64,000 nt of DNA from Candidatus Saccharibacteria bacterium HGW-Saccharibacteria-1 (GTDB lineage: Bacteria > Patescibacteriota > Saccharimonadia > Saccharimonadales > Saccharimonadaceae). Position 1 is the stretch's first letter. Every line of letters begins with the position of its first letter. A program made the translations under genes and the position numbers. The stretch spans positions 1 through 64,000 of the forward strand of contig PGXZ01000005.1 of the NCBI GenBank assembly GCA_002839415.1. The letters are read 5' to 3'. Below, piece by piece: positions 15,826-23,964 of the stretch. The notes under the pieces were generated by a model that was not told the DNA's origin, did no database searches, and saw nothing but the letters and a program-made list of their open reading frames with translations.

Positions 15826-17943
15826 TCAAGCCTTGGCCGCTTTGATACTTAAACTTAGTCGGCCGCGATCGTCGATTCCGATTAGCTTAACCTTAACAAT
15901 TTGACCTTCGGTTAGGACGTCAGTTACTTTTTCGATACGCTCATTTGCAAGCTCACTAATGTGAACCATACCGTCAATACCCGGCATAATATTAACAAAT
16001 GCACCGAAATCTTTAATACTAACAACCTTACCCTCGTACATCGTGCCCACTTCTGGCTCTTCGGTCAACCCCTTAATCCAGTTCAAGGCTTTTTCAATAG
16101 CTACCGTATCAACCGCTGCGACCGTAATTAAGCCGTCTTCGGCAATATCAATTTGCGCGCCGGTTTCTTGAGTAATTTTCTTGATCACCTCCCCGCCCTT
16201 GCCAATCACTGCACCAATTTTGTCTGGATTGATTTTAATCTTTTCGATTCGTGGAGCATACTGGCTAAGCTTTTCACGTGGTCCGGCTAGTGTTTCGAGC
16301 ATGTGACTCAGTATAAAGGCACGGCCAGGCTTTGACTTCGTCAAAGCTTCGCCAAGGGTTGAAACTGGCAAGCCATGAACCTTCATGTCCATTTGAATGG
16401 CCGTAATGCCCTTTTCTGTACCGGTAACCTTAAAGTCCATATCTCCTGCAAAATCCTCAGCATCAGCAATATCACTTAAGACATAAAAATTGTCGCCATC
16501 AACCATTAAGCCCATGGCAATACCCGATACTGGGGCTTTTAGAGGCACACCAGCATCCATTAGAGCTAAACAACTACTGCAGGTTGCCGCCATCGAAGTC
16601 GAGCCATTTTGACTCATAATCTCAGTTACGCTACGAATTGCATAAGGAAACTCCTCGGCGGTTGGGAAAACCGGCAATAATGCACGCTCAGCTAGAAAGC
16701 CATGACCGATTTCGCGTCGGCCAGGACCACTAAGGCGACGAACCTCGCCAACTGTAAAGCCAGGGGCATTATAGTGGTGCATATAACGTCGTTCACCTTC
16801 GGTTACTTCCATAGTATCTACAATCTGAGAAAAACTAAGTGGCGCAAGAGTTACAATATTCATAGCCTGAGTTAGACCACGGGCAAATAAGCTTGAGCCG
16901 TGGGTACGCGGCAAAACACTAACTTCGGATGACAATTGTCGAACTTCGTCTAGTTTTCGACCATCTGGGCGCAAACCGTGAGCGACAATACCCTTGCGGA
17001 CGTCTTTGTGTAATGCACTAGTAAAGGCTTCGTCGTACTCGTCATGAAGAGCTTTATAATCATCAACGCCAAGCTTCTTGCTCATTTCTTCGTGGAAAGC
17101 CCAACGTAAAGTTGAAACTAATTCATTGCGTTCTGGATAAGCCTTGCGCAAAGCCTCGCCCAATTTGCCGTCAACCCATAAATCAACTTCAGCTTGAATT
17201 TCTGCATTTGGCAAAATCAACGTATATTCCTGGGCAACAGGCGCAATTTTTTCAACTAGTTGTTTTTGCAATGCAATTGCTGGCTGATAAGCCTCGAACG
17301 CCCAAGCAAGAGCCTCGGCAATAACCTCTTCACTAACCTCATTAGCACCAGCCTCAACCATAGTAATACCGCTTTCAATACCGGCGACTACAATGTCGAG
17401 ATCACTAGCTTCGCGCTCGGCAGGTGTTAAGAACGCTTTGAATTCACCATCGACACGGCCAACGCGTAGTCCCGAGACTGGACCATCAAATGGTGCACCG
17501 GTTAGCATTAGAGCGACGCTAGAGGCAATCATTGCAATTGCATCAGGTCGGAAGCTTGGGTCAAGAGAAAGCACACTTGAAACAACCTGAACCTCTTGGC
17601 GATAACCTTTCGGAAACAACGGACGAATCGGACGATCAATCAAACGGCCAATTAGAATTGCTTCGTCACTTGGACGACCCTCGCGTTTAATAAACCGACT
17701 ACCAGAAATTTTACCAGCTGCATAAAACTTTTCTTCATAATCGATACTAAGTGGGAAATAATCCAAAACGACTGGTCGGCTGCCGACCATAGCCGTACCC
17801 AATACTACGGTTTCACCGTAAGTTACTAGTACACTGGCAGTAGCACGAAAGCCAACACGGTTTACCTCAAGTGTTAATGGGCGTCCGCAAAAATCAGTAG
17901 TAACTGAAAATATTTCTTTACCACTTGGGTTGATAGTAGACAT
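15826..17943 (-). CDS. pnp: polyribonucleotide nucleotidyltransferase (PNPase)
   Basis: Two RNase PH domains separated by an all-helical domain fill residues 1-550, then come a KH domain (Ile-Gly-Ala-Val-Ile-Gly-Lys-Gly-Gly near 570) and a C-terminal S1 domain (Gly-Lys-Val-Val-Ser-Ile-Lys-Asp-Phe-Gly-Ala-Phe). At 705 residues it is full length. PNPase degrades RNA 3'-5' with phosphate. I choose the ATG at 17943, which is preceded by AAGGAGG; the longer frame to 18039 covers the leader hairpins and has no ribosome site. With RNase J two genes downstream, the main mRNA-decay enzymes are clustered. Confidence 0.96.
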   Translation of the reverse strand: MSTINPSGKEIFSVTTDFCGRPLTLEVNRVGFRATASVLVTYGETVVLGTAMVGSRPVVLDYFPLSIDYEEKFYAAGKISGSRFIKREGRPSDEAILIGRLIDRPIRPLFPKGYRQEVQVVSSVLSLDPSFRPDAIAMIASSVALMLTGAPFDGPVSGLRVGRVDGEFKAFLTPAEREASDLDIVVAGIESGITMVEAGANEVSEEVIAEALAWAFEAYQPAIALQKQLVEKIAPVAQEYTLILPNAEIQAEVDLWVDGKLGEALRKAYPERNELVSTLRWAFHEEMSKKLGVDDYKALHDEYDEAFTSALHKDVRKGIVAHGLRPDGRKLDEVRQLSSEVSVLPRTHGSSLFARGLTQAMNIVTLAPLSFSQIVDTMEVTEGERRYMHHYNAPGFTVGEVRRLSGPGRREIGHGFLAERALLPVFPTAEEFPYAIRSVTEIMSQNGSTSMAATCSSCLALMDAGVPLKAPVSGIAMGLMVDGDNFYVLSDIADAEDFAGDMDFKVTGTEKGITAIQMDMKVHGLPVSTLGEALTKSKPGRAFILSHMLETLAGPREKLSQYAPRIEKIKINPDKIGAVIGKGGEVIKKITQETGAQIDIAEDGLITVAAVDTVAIEKALNWIKGLTEEPEVGTMYEGKVVSIKDFGAFVNIMPGIDGMVHISELANERIEKVTDVLTEGQIVKVKLIGIDDRGRLSLSIKAAKA

Positions 17944-17967
17944 AATTGTCCTCCTTTTTAATATCAT

Positions 17968-18024
17968 TCGCCTAATACTAATTTCGGCGAGTAAGTAACG
18001 GGTACAGAAATTTGTAGTACAAAT
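17968..18024 (-). promoter_or_regulatory. hairpins in the pnp leader
   Basis: Two inverted repeats precede the pnp ribosome site: TCGCC/GGCGA spaced by 13 bases (17968-17990) and the near-palindrome ATTTGTA-G-TACAAAT (18010-18024). In E. coli the pnp leader is a long hairpin cut by RNase III for autoregulation. A similar role here is only an analogy. Confidence 0.35.
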
Positions 18025-18113
18025 CACTCTATCCACCACTTAATTCGCCCTAGCGTATGATGTAATTATTATAGCATGATTAGGCTAGCTACGTAATTTA
18101 ATCGATAGAAAAA

Positions 18114-19016
18114 CTATCTTTTAGAATTTGAATATTTTGCTGAAATCACACCACTTAAGTCTCGCCATGCAGATGTCATTTGATCAATATCACCCGAAGT
18201 TACAATACCAAGCTCACCGGGCAGATTCTCCATTTTACCAACCAAATCGTTAAATTCGGACTTTGCCAATGTCAAAGCCTCATAATCAGCCGCTGAATGT
18301 GTTTTGTTATACGCCGCAATCGTGCCATACATTTTCTTGGCTAATGACGCATAATTTTGACCAAAATCTTTTAATTTAGCGTTTTTTGACGACACCAATG
18401 AACTAACCAAATCATCAATCTCAGCATCAGTCAGCGTGGCTTTAGTTCCTAATTTAGATACTTTTTGCGAAAAATTATAAATGGAGGGTTCTACATCAAA
18501 ATAAACTTCAATCTTTGGCACAATTACGTCAACTTTTTTTATATAAGTATCGTACTTTAACTTTATCTCACCATCCTTAAGCATCGAAGTCTCTTCAAGC
18601 TTTTTATATGATGATTTAAATTTATCAAAAGCAGCTTTTTCCTCACTTAATTTCTTGTCAAAATCACTAACCTCTAAATTTAACGAATCAGACACCTCAT
18701 TATGCCTGGAGCTAAAACTATTCCAACTATCCGTTACTTCATTTGACTTTATATAGGCATCTTTGTAATTGACAGAAAAAGTTGCAACATAAATCACAAC
18801 GGCAATAAAAACAATCAATAATACAGACAATACTGAAATGAAAATTATAGCCAGTTTTTTTGATAGCTTAGTCTTGGGTTTTGATTGCACGTCGTCGTTG
18901 TCTTGAGGCTGCGTTTCAACTTGCTGATGAAATTCAGGCTGTGGCGTGAATATAGGCTGAGGAGGCTGAGTCTCAACTGGAGTATTAGCTTGGCTTTCTT
19001 GATTATTTGGATCCAT
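18114..19016 (-). CDS. uncharacterised single-pass membrane protein
   Basis: An N-terminal cytoplasmic region of 50 residues is rich in Gln, Pro, Asn and Thr. One strong membrane helix follows (about residues 53-75), and then an extracytoplasmic domain of about 220 residues rich in Lys, Ser and Asp with predicted long helices, likely coiled coil. I recognise no family. The layout (disordered Pro/Gln-rich tail, single helix, helical outside domain) recurs in CPR genomes. Its gene is alone between pnp and the divergent NUDIX gene. Confidence 0.65.
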   Translation of the reverse strand: MDPNNQESQANTPVETQPPQPIFTPQPEFHQQVETQPQDNDDVQSKPKTKLSKKLAIIFISVLSVLLIVFIAVVIYVATFSVNYKDAYIKSNEVTDSWNSFSSRHNEVSDSLNLEVSDFDKKLSEEKAAFDKFKSSYKKLEETSMLKDGEIKLKYDTYIKKVDVIVPKIEVYFDVEPSIYNFSQKVSKLGTKATLTDAEIDDLVSSLVSSKNAKLKDFGQNYASLAKKMYGTIAAYNKTHSAADYEALTLAKSEFNDLVGKMENLPGELGIVTSGDIDQMTSAWRDLSGVISAKYSNSKR

Positions 19017-19093
19017 TTTTACCTATTTATTTTGATTTATCTCTATTTACGATTCTAGTTCAAGAACTATAATTAAACAATAGCACTTTTTGA

Positions 19094-19099
19094 TATAAT
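19094..19099 (+). promoter_or_regulatory. extended -10 box of the NUDIX gene, leaderless type
   Basis: TATAAT preceded by TG and one base (extended -10), with six bases between it and the ATG at 19106 and no Shine-Dalgarno sequence. Transcription would start at or next to the start codon. Confidence 0.6.
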
Positions 19100-19105
19100 G
19101 ACATC

Positions 19106-19582
19106 ATGATAAAACGACGAGTAAACGTACGTGGAATAATTTATAAGAATGGCAAAGTAATGGCTCAACAACTGACGCCCGATCATGAAGGCAATGAGCG
19201 CAATTATTGGTGCACTCCCGGTGGTGGCATGGATAATTTCGAATCGCTTCACGAAGGCCTAACTCGTGAGATGATCGAAGAAACTGGTATTACACCTAAA
19301 ATTGGAAAATTATTATTCATTCAGCAATTTTCAGATGAACGCTACCACGACGGAGAGGTCGAACAACTTGAGTTTTTCTTTCATATCGAGAATGCTGATG
19401 ATTATGGGGTAATTAACTTGGAAAACACCTCTCATGGATTACTTGAAATTAAGAACGTCGATTTTATTGACCCCAAAAAACATGATTTGTTGCCAGATTT
19501 TTTACAAACAATAGATATTGAAAAATATATTGTAAATGACACGCCAGTGTTTATTAGTAATAAATTAGAATCTAAAAAATAA
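19106..19582 (+). CDS. NUDIX hydrolase
   Basis: The protein has 158 residues with a complete Nudix box around residues 38-60: a Gly-Gly-Gly start, then Glu-Gly-Leu-x-Arg-Glu-Met-x-Glu-Glu-Thr-Gly. Nudix enzymes hydrolyse nucleoside diphosphates linked to another moiety, often damaged nucleotides; the substrate cannot be told from sequence. The last codons and the stop lie in the left arm of a long inverted repeat (19564-19683), so the end of the mRNA folds into a strong stem. Confidence 0.88.
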   Translation: MIKRRVNVRGIIYKNGKVMAQQLTPDHEGNERNYWCTPGGGMDNFESLHEGLTREMIEETGITPKIGKLLFIQQFSDERYHDGEVEQLEFFFHIENADDYGVINLENTSHGLLEIKNVDFIDPKKHDLLPDFLQTIDIEKYIVNDTPVFISNKLESKK

Positions 19583-19683
19583 TACTACCACAGCCGAACT
19601 ATTAAATATAACTCCTGACGGAGTTATATTTAAAAAGTGCGCCCCTTGCGTAGGTATGGTAGTGTTATTTTTTAGATTCTAAT
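19564..19683. repeat. nested inverted repeat: 27-base arms around a 14-base hairpin
   Basis: The outer arms at 19564-19590 and 19657-19683 are complementary over 27 bases with one A/G difference, which still pairs as G-U in RNA. Inside, 19602-19615 and 19620-19633 form a perfect 14-base stem with a TGAC loop. The left outer arm contains the NUDIX stop codon. The size (120 bases) and nesting resemble a miniature inverted-repeat element, but it could also be a composite terminator. Confidence 0.7.
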
Positions 19684-19686
19684 AGA

Positions 19687-19721
19687 CAAACAAAAAAAGA
19701 ACTCCGCAATTACTTGCGGAG
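19687..19721 (-). terminator. terminator of rpsO
   Basis: On the minus strand an 8-base stem CTCCGCAA/TTGCGGAG with a 4-base loop (19702-19721) is followed by a T-rich run. The last rpsO codon and its TAA stop are inside the hairpin, a compact arrangement. Confidence 0.75.
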
Positions 19722-19976
19722 GCCTAATGCTGCTACGGTTTTCTTGTAACTATCGAAATCTTTAGCTTCAAGATATTTAAGCAGTCTTTTGCGACGACCT
19801 ACCATCTGAATAAGTCCGCGACGAGCCATGTTGTCGTGCTTGTTGCTTTTTAGATGCTCGGTAATCTCTTTGATACGAGTTGTCAGAACAGACGCTTGTG
19901 CCTGTGGGCTGCCAACGTCGGTTTTGTGGGTTTGCGTCAAAGCAAATGCTTTGGCTTTATTCTCTGCTGTAATCAT
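19710..19976 (-). CDS. rpsO: 30S ribosomal protein uS15
   Basis: The protein has 88 residues, the usual length, with Asp-Val-Gly-Ser-Pro-Gln-Ala-Gln, the Glu-His-Leu-Lys-x-Asn-Lys-His-Asp helix and the Arg-Arg-Lys-Arg-Leu-Leu-Lys-Tyr-Leu stretch that binds the 16S central domain. A TACAAT box ends nine bases before the ATG, with no Shine-Dalgarno sequence. The 3' end is part of its own terminator hairpin. Confidence 0.96.
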   Translation of the reverse strand: MITAENKAKAFALTQTHKTDVGSPQAQASVLTTRIKEITEHLKSNKHDNMARRGLIQMVGRRKRLLKYLEAKDFDSYKKTVAALGLRK

Positions 19977-20144
19977 TAGTTATGTATTGTATCAAAGTTT
20001 TACACAGGTTTCAATACCTGTTTTAATAATCGTCTTATCTTGCGACCCTAAATATTACCCGCAAAGTCCCAAATCACCTCGCCATTAGATAGATAAATTC
20101 AATGCTCGACACTGACCACCCGATGATTGGCTGGTTTTAGAATG

Positions 20145-20804
20145 TTAATCCAAAACACCAAACTCAGGCAACGTTACCGACTGACCGACATTCCATTTAT
20201 CAATACTAATACGCCTCAGTTGCGTACAATACGCACCAGTCCCAAGTATGCCACCGATATCTTCGGCTAGCGTTCTGATATACGTTCCACTTGAAACATT
20301 GGCTCTGACCTTAAGTTCAGGATAGCTATAATCAATCAGGTCTAACTCGTACACCGTCACCTGACGCTCTGGCATCTCAACAGTCTTGCCTTCACGAGCT
20401 AATTTATAAGCCCGTTGACCATCAATCTTGATCGCACTATATATAGGCGGACGCTGGTTAATAGTACCCGTGAATTTATTTAATATTTCTTTGATTTTTT
20501 CTTCGGAAGGAGCTTGGTCTGAAACACTAGTAATCTCACCCTCGGGATCACCTGTCGTGCTCACCTGCCCCAACTTGATTATAGCTTCGTAAATCTTGTC
20601 TAATTTACTGTAATTTCCTGCGTTTTTACATTCTTTGCCGATAACAAGTATCATCAGACCGGTTGCAAATGGGTCAAGCGTGCCCGTGTGCCCCACTTTA
20701 ACCTTCTTGCCTTGTTGGTTTGATAAAACCCGTCGTACGCGCGCTACCACGCCAAAACTGGTCATACCAGCTGGCTTATCAATCAATATTACTCCATTTT
20801 CCAT
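20145..20804 (-). CDS. truB: tRNA pseudouridine(55) synthase TruB
   Basis: The 219-residue protein has the catalytic motif His-Thr-Gly-Thr-Leu-Asp-Pro-Phe-Ala-Thr-Gly near residue 40, whose Asp attacks the uracil ring. The Leu-Ile-Asp-Lys-Pro-Ala-Gly-Met-Thr-Ser start and the Arg-Pro-Pro-Ile-Tyr-Ser-Ala-Ile-Lys segment also fit. It makes pseudouridine 55 in the T-loop of tRNAs. It is near the short end for TruB and lacks the C-terminal PUA domain found in many homologues. It follows the NrnA-like gene by 27 bases but has its own -10 box six bases before the ATG. Confidence 0.94.
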   Translation of the reverse strand: MENGVILIDKPAGMTSFGVVARVRRVLSNQQGKKVKVGHTGTLDPFATGLMILVIGKECKNAGNYSKLDKIYEAIIKLGQVSTTGDPEGEITSVSDQAPSEEKIKEILNKFTGTINQRPPIYSAIKIDGQRAYKLAREGKTVEMPERQVTVYELDLIDYSYPELKVRANVSSGTYIRTLAEDIGGILGTGAYCTQLRRISIDKWNVGQSVTLPEFGVLD

Positions 20805-20810
20805 AATGGT

Positions 20811-20816
20811 AGTATA
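20811..20816 (-). promoter_or_regulatory. extended -10 box of truB, leaderless type
   Basis: TATACT preceded by TG and one base on the minus strand; it ends six bases before the truB ATG. No Shine-Dalgarno lies between. Confidence 0.55.
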
Positions 20817-20831
20817 TCAGCAAACGATGAT

Positions 20832-22514
20832 TTATTGCTGACCGGGAATTCTAAATTGACCAGGGTCGTTCGAGGCCGGAGCTTGCGGCGCCTGCTGCTG
20901 AACAGGGGCACTATAACCAGCAACGGCCGGACCGATTGGAGGAAGTGTTGAAAAATCTGGTAATTGCGGCGGAAGTGGCAAATCAGGCACCGGAGGTTGC
21001 GTGATTGGTTGAATTGAGTGTTCCGATCCAATCGCAAAACTGTTATTTGGCGACGAAACCGCTGAAAAACCGTTACTGCCCAGATTGCTATCAGGCGAGC
21101 CAGTCGAATTATCACTAAAGATGTCAACTGAATTTGGTTCTGGCTGACCAATGCCGTTAATCGGGTTAGCATCGACAACTGTATTTACATTACCATCTAA
21201 ATATGAATGCGTTAAGATCGTCTTATTTTGGTCATTCTTTAAATCTTGCTGCTTATCTTCAAGCGCCTGATTAGTAGTAGCGCCAAATGCACCACCAAGC
21301 ATTGGCTCGGACACTGCCTGTGGAGCTACTAGGGCTTCAATCTTTGGAGTTTCACGGATAAACTCAGGTGGAGTTACTATCTTCTCTGGGACTTCAATGA
21401 ATAGTGGCGCATTTTCCAAGTTAATATTTGGTTGCGGCTGAGGCTCTGGTTGAGGCTGTTCAGCCATCGCTTCTTGTGGCTTTGGCTGAGCTTGAACCTG
21501 AGGCACGACTGGTGCCTCTTTTAATAAATCTTTTGGTAATGTATCAACAGCCGGTTCCGAAACTGCGTTATCAAGTTTCTTTTCAACAGACGCCGCTTGA
21601 GCATCATGCTCAATAACCAGACTTCCAACTGGTAATGTCGAGGTTGGAATTATATCTTCCTCCTCCACTACTGGTTCAGCGGGTTTATTAACAACAGTTG
21701 GCCTTTTTGGCTTTTGAACTGCGGGGATTTTATCTAGTTTATCAATTTCATGAGACTCTTGGAGTCTAGCGGCGATTAACTGTTGATCCGCCCCGGCAGC
21801 CATCAGTTGTGCAGCTGTTGTCATTACTCGTGACGTTGTTAGCAAATTACTAAACCTATCAGTAGCGGCAACGATGCCTGTAAGTAGTGCTGTTGAAATT
21901 TGCTTATCCAAAATTGGCTTGTCGACCTTAAGCAATTCGCTAAAATTTGCCACCATTTCACTCAAGCTACTGGCGCCACTATCGCGCAAATCCATCGAGC
22001 CAAGCTGACTTGATTGTTTACCGGCACTAAATGTAACAATTGAAACGTCATGTAACACTTGGCCATGAGCAGTCAACGCCGCATCCAAATGATCCTGGTT
22101 GTCAACACCGAGGGCGATAACTAATTCGATATTATAATCACCCTGGCTAAATTCAAGATCATCACTAGTAATAGTTGTTCGATATGGTGTAATAAAAATC
22201 TTGACAACATCACCGTCAACTTTGTAGCGCAAATGATCGGCTTTTTCTTTATCTAGGGCAATAATAAAATCACGTAGGCTGTCGGCTGTATTTTCAAAGA
22301 CTTTGTTTGGCTCTAAAAAGTTAATAGCGGGCGGAATCTCTCCACTAAAGATGGCTGTACCATGTTTATTTAACTTGTTTAAAATTGTCGTAAGCCCAAT
22401 AGCCGCTGACAAGGCATCCACCGACGGGTCCTTACTTACAGTAACTAAAATATTCGTCGAACTTTTTATCTTGTCGATAACTTGTTGTTTGGTTTTAGGG
22501 CCAGCTTCATTCAT
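20832..22514 (-). CDS. degenerate DHH-type (NrnA-like) protein with a Pro/Gln-rich tail
   Basis: Residues 1-250 resemble the DHH phosphoesterase fold of NrnA-type oligoribonucleases, and a place directly before truB is common for nrnA in bacteria. The catalytic signature has decayed. The first motif reads Asp-Pro-Ser-Val-Asp-Ala instead of Pro-Asp-Gly-Asp-Ala, and no Asp-His-His is present where expected (His-Asp-Val-Ser-Ile is found). The next 300 residues are a low-complexity tail rich in Pro, Gln, Val and Glu. It is thus probably a non-catalytic binding protein. A separate oligoribonuclease gene (orn, 38721) could cover the lost activity. Confidence 0.6.
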   Translation of the reverse strand: MNEAGPKTKQQVIDKIKSSTNILVTVSKDPSVDALSAAIGLTTILNKLNKHGTAIFSGEIPPAINFLEPNKVFENTADSLRDFIIALDKEKADHLRYKVDGDVVKIFITPYRTTITSDDLEFSQGDYNIELVIALGVDNQDHLDAALTAHGQVLHDVSIVTFSAGKQSSQLGSMDLRDSGASSLSEMVANFSELLKVDKPILDKQISTALLTGIVAATDRFSNLLTTSRVMTTAAQLMAAGADQQLIAARLQESHEIDKLDKIPAVQKPKRPTVVNKPAEPVVEEEDIIPTSTLPVGSLVIEHDAQAASVEKKLDNAVSEPAVDTLPKDLLKEAPVVPQVQAQPKPQEAMAEQPQPEPQPQPNINLENAPLFIEVPEKIVTPPEFIRETPKIEALVAPQAVSEPMLGGAFGATTNQALEDKQQDLKNDQNKTILTHSYLDGNVNTVVDANPINGIGQPEPNSVDIFSDNSTGSPDSNLGSNGFSAVSSPNNSFAIGSEHSIQPITQPPVPDLPLPPQLPDFSTLPPIGPAVAGYSAPVQQQAPQAPASNDPGQFRIPGQQ

Positions 22515-22684
22515 ATTTTGCTTCCTAGCTTTGTCTTTTTATATTTGCCTAGATTTTGATGTTACTATAACATAAGTAGTTTAAACACGTCAACATATTT
22601 GACCCCTATTTACAATCTGGTCATTTTGCTTTATAATTACCGATTGATTGTATTTATAATTTTAAAGAGGCGAAGGAACCATTT

Positions 22685-23041
22685 ATGCCAATTATCAAGT
22701 CCGCTATCAAGCGCGCAAAACAAACTATCAAACGACGTGACCGCAATGTCGGTATTAAAAAGGACATCAAGGACGCAACAAAAGCGTTTATTGCTACCCC
22801 AACAGCAAAAAATCTAAGTGCCGCACACAGCGAACTTGATACTGCTGTTAAAAAAGGCCTGCTAAAAAAGAACACTGTAGCTCGTCGTAAATCTCAGCTT
22901 TCGAAGATCGCCAAAGATGCTGGTGTTAAGCTAGAAACTGGCAAAAAAACTGCCGTTAAAGCAGCCGCAGCCGAGAAACCAGTGGCTAAAAAGCCAGTTG
23001 TTAAAAAAGCTCCTGCCAAAAAACCAGCAGCTAAAAAATAA
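22685..23041 (+). CDS. rpsT: 30S ribosomal protein bS20 with a lysine/alanine tail
   Basis: The first 85 residues are a normal bS20 (Met-Pro-Ile-Ile-Lys-Ser-Ala-Ile-Lys-Arg start, helical and very basic). About 30 extra residues follow, made of Ala-Lys-Lys-Pro-like repeats as in histone H1 tails. AAGGAACC lies before the ATG. The tail could make extra rRNA contacts. The gene is convergent with holA at a 1-base gap and no terminator hairpin is seen. Confidence 0.93.
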   Translation: MPIIKSAIKRAKQTIKRRDRNVGIKKDIKDATKAFIATPTAKNLSAAHSELDTAVKKGLLKKNTVARRKSQLSKIAKDAGVKLETGKKTAVKAAAAEKPVAKKPVVKKAPAKKPAAKK

Positions 23042-23042
23042 T

Positions 23043-23948
23043 CTATATCTTCGCCATCTTTAAAAGCGCGCGCTCAACCAAAAACCACGGTTCGGCGCGC
23101 GATTTTTTCATATCATCGTCAGCTTCGGCAAATATTTCAAGGATTTTATTAACATTATTTCGCCCGATTTTTTTAACTATTTGCTCAAGTTTAGAGACAA
23201 CATAAGGATGAATGCCGAAATCTTTGGCAACATTATCACCATCTGAGGCCGCAGCAATAACCGCCATCTGAAAAGCTTGCGTCGAAATAAGTGCAAATAA
23301 TCGATACGCGTCCTCAGTTTGTTCAAGAATCTCAAGAGTGCCCTGCAGTTTACCTATGTCACTCTTTATAGCTAGTTCAAACAGATTAAAAACATTCTCG
23401 ACCGGATTAGCCTCGATTAAATCATTTATAATATCAAGCGAGATATCATCAACAAGCGACAGCTTTTCCAGCGCATTTGCAAGTTGCCATTGGTCAACTC
23501 CAACTCTTTGAACTAATGATTGAGCACTTTTTTTATCCAGATTCATACCAAGCTTATCAGATTCGCCAACCACCCACTTTTCAGCCACTAGATAATCACG
23601 ATCTGTCCAAGCTGAAAATTCTTTAACCTGGGCGGCCTTTTTCAGGGCCTTGAAAGTTGAAGTTCGCTTATCGGGTTTTGATTCGATAATCACCAAGTGA
23701 ATATCGTCAGACACCCTATCCATCCAATCACCAAAGACCGGCCAAACAGACTTGTTTTCACCCAAATTTCTAACAACAACCAGCCGTTCAGTCGCAAATA
23801 AACTAGTCCCCATCAAGATGTCTGGCAATTGTGACAGTTGCAGGCTTTCACCACTAATTCGCTCGGCCTCACCGTTAAAAGCGCTAGAAATACCAGCTAA
23901 AAAACGCTCAATCTCAAAAGAATTATCACCTATCAATAATGTAATCAT
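23043..23948 (-). CDS. holA: DNA polymerase III delta subunit
   Basis: The 301-residue protein has the layout of delta: an N-terminal AAA+-like domain opening Met-Ile-Thr-Leu-Leu-Ile-Gly-Asp-Asn-Ser-Phe-Glu-Ile, a lid with a Leu-Val-Val-Val-Arg-Asn-Leu strand, and a helical C-terminal collar domain. Delta opens the sliding clamp within the clamp loader. Similarity is low, as usual for this subunit, but length and the opening motif fit. The -10 box ends eight bases before the ATG. Confidence 0.8.
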   Translation of the reverse strand: MITLLIGDNSFEIERFLAGISSAFNGEAERISGESLQLSQLPDILMGTSLFATERLVVVRNLGENKSVWPVFGDWMDRVSDDIHLVIIESKPDKRTSTFKALKKAAQVKEFSAWTDRDYLVAEKWVVGESDKLGMNLDKKSAQSLVQRVGVDQWQLANALEKLSLVDDISLDIINDLIEANPVENVFNLFELAIKSDIGKLQGTLEILEQTEDAYRLFALISTQAFQMAVIAAASDGDNVAKDFGIHPYVVSKLEQIVKKIGRNNVNKILEIFAEADDDMKKSRAEPWFLVERALLKMAKI

Positions 23949-23956
23949 TATCTAAT

Positions 23957-23962
23957 ATTATA
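23957..23962 (-). promoter_or_regulatory. -10 box of holA, leaderless type
   Basis: Consensus TATAAT on the minus strand, eight bases before the ATG, without a Shine-Dalgarno sequence. Confidence 0.5.
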
Positions 23963-23964
23963 GC

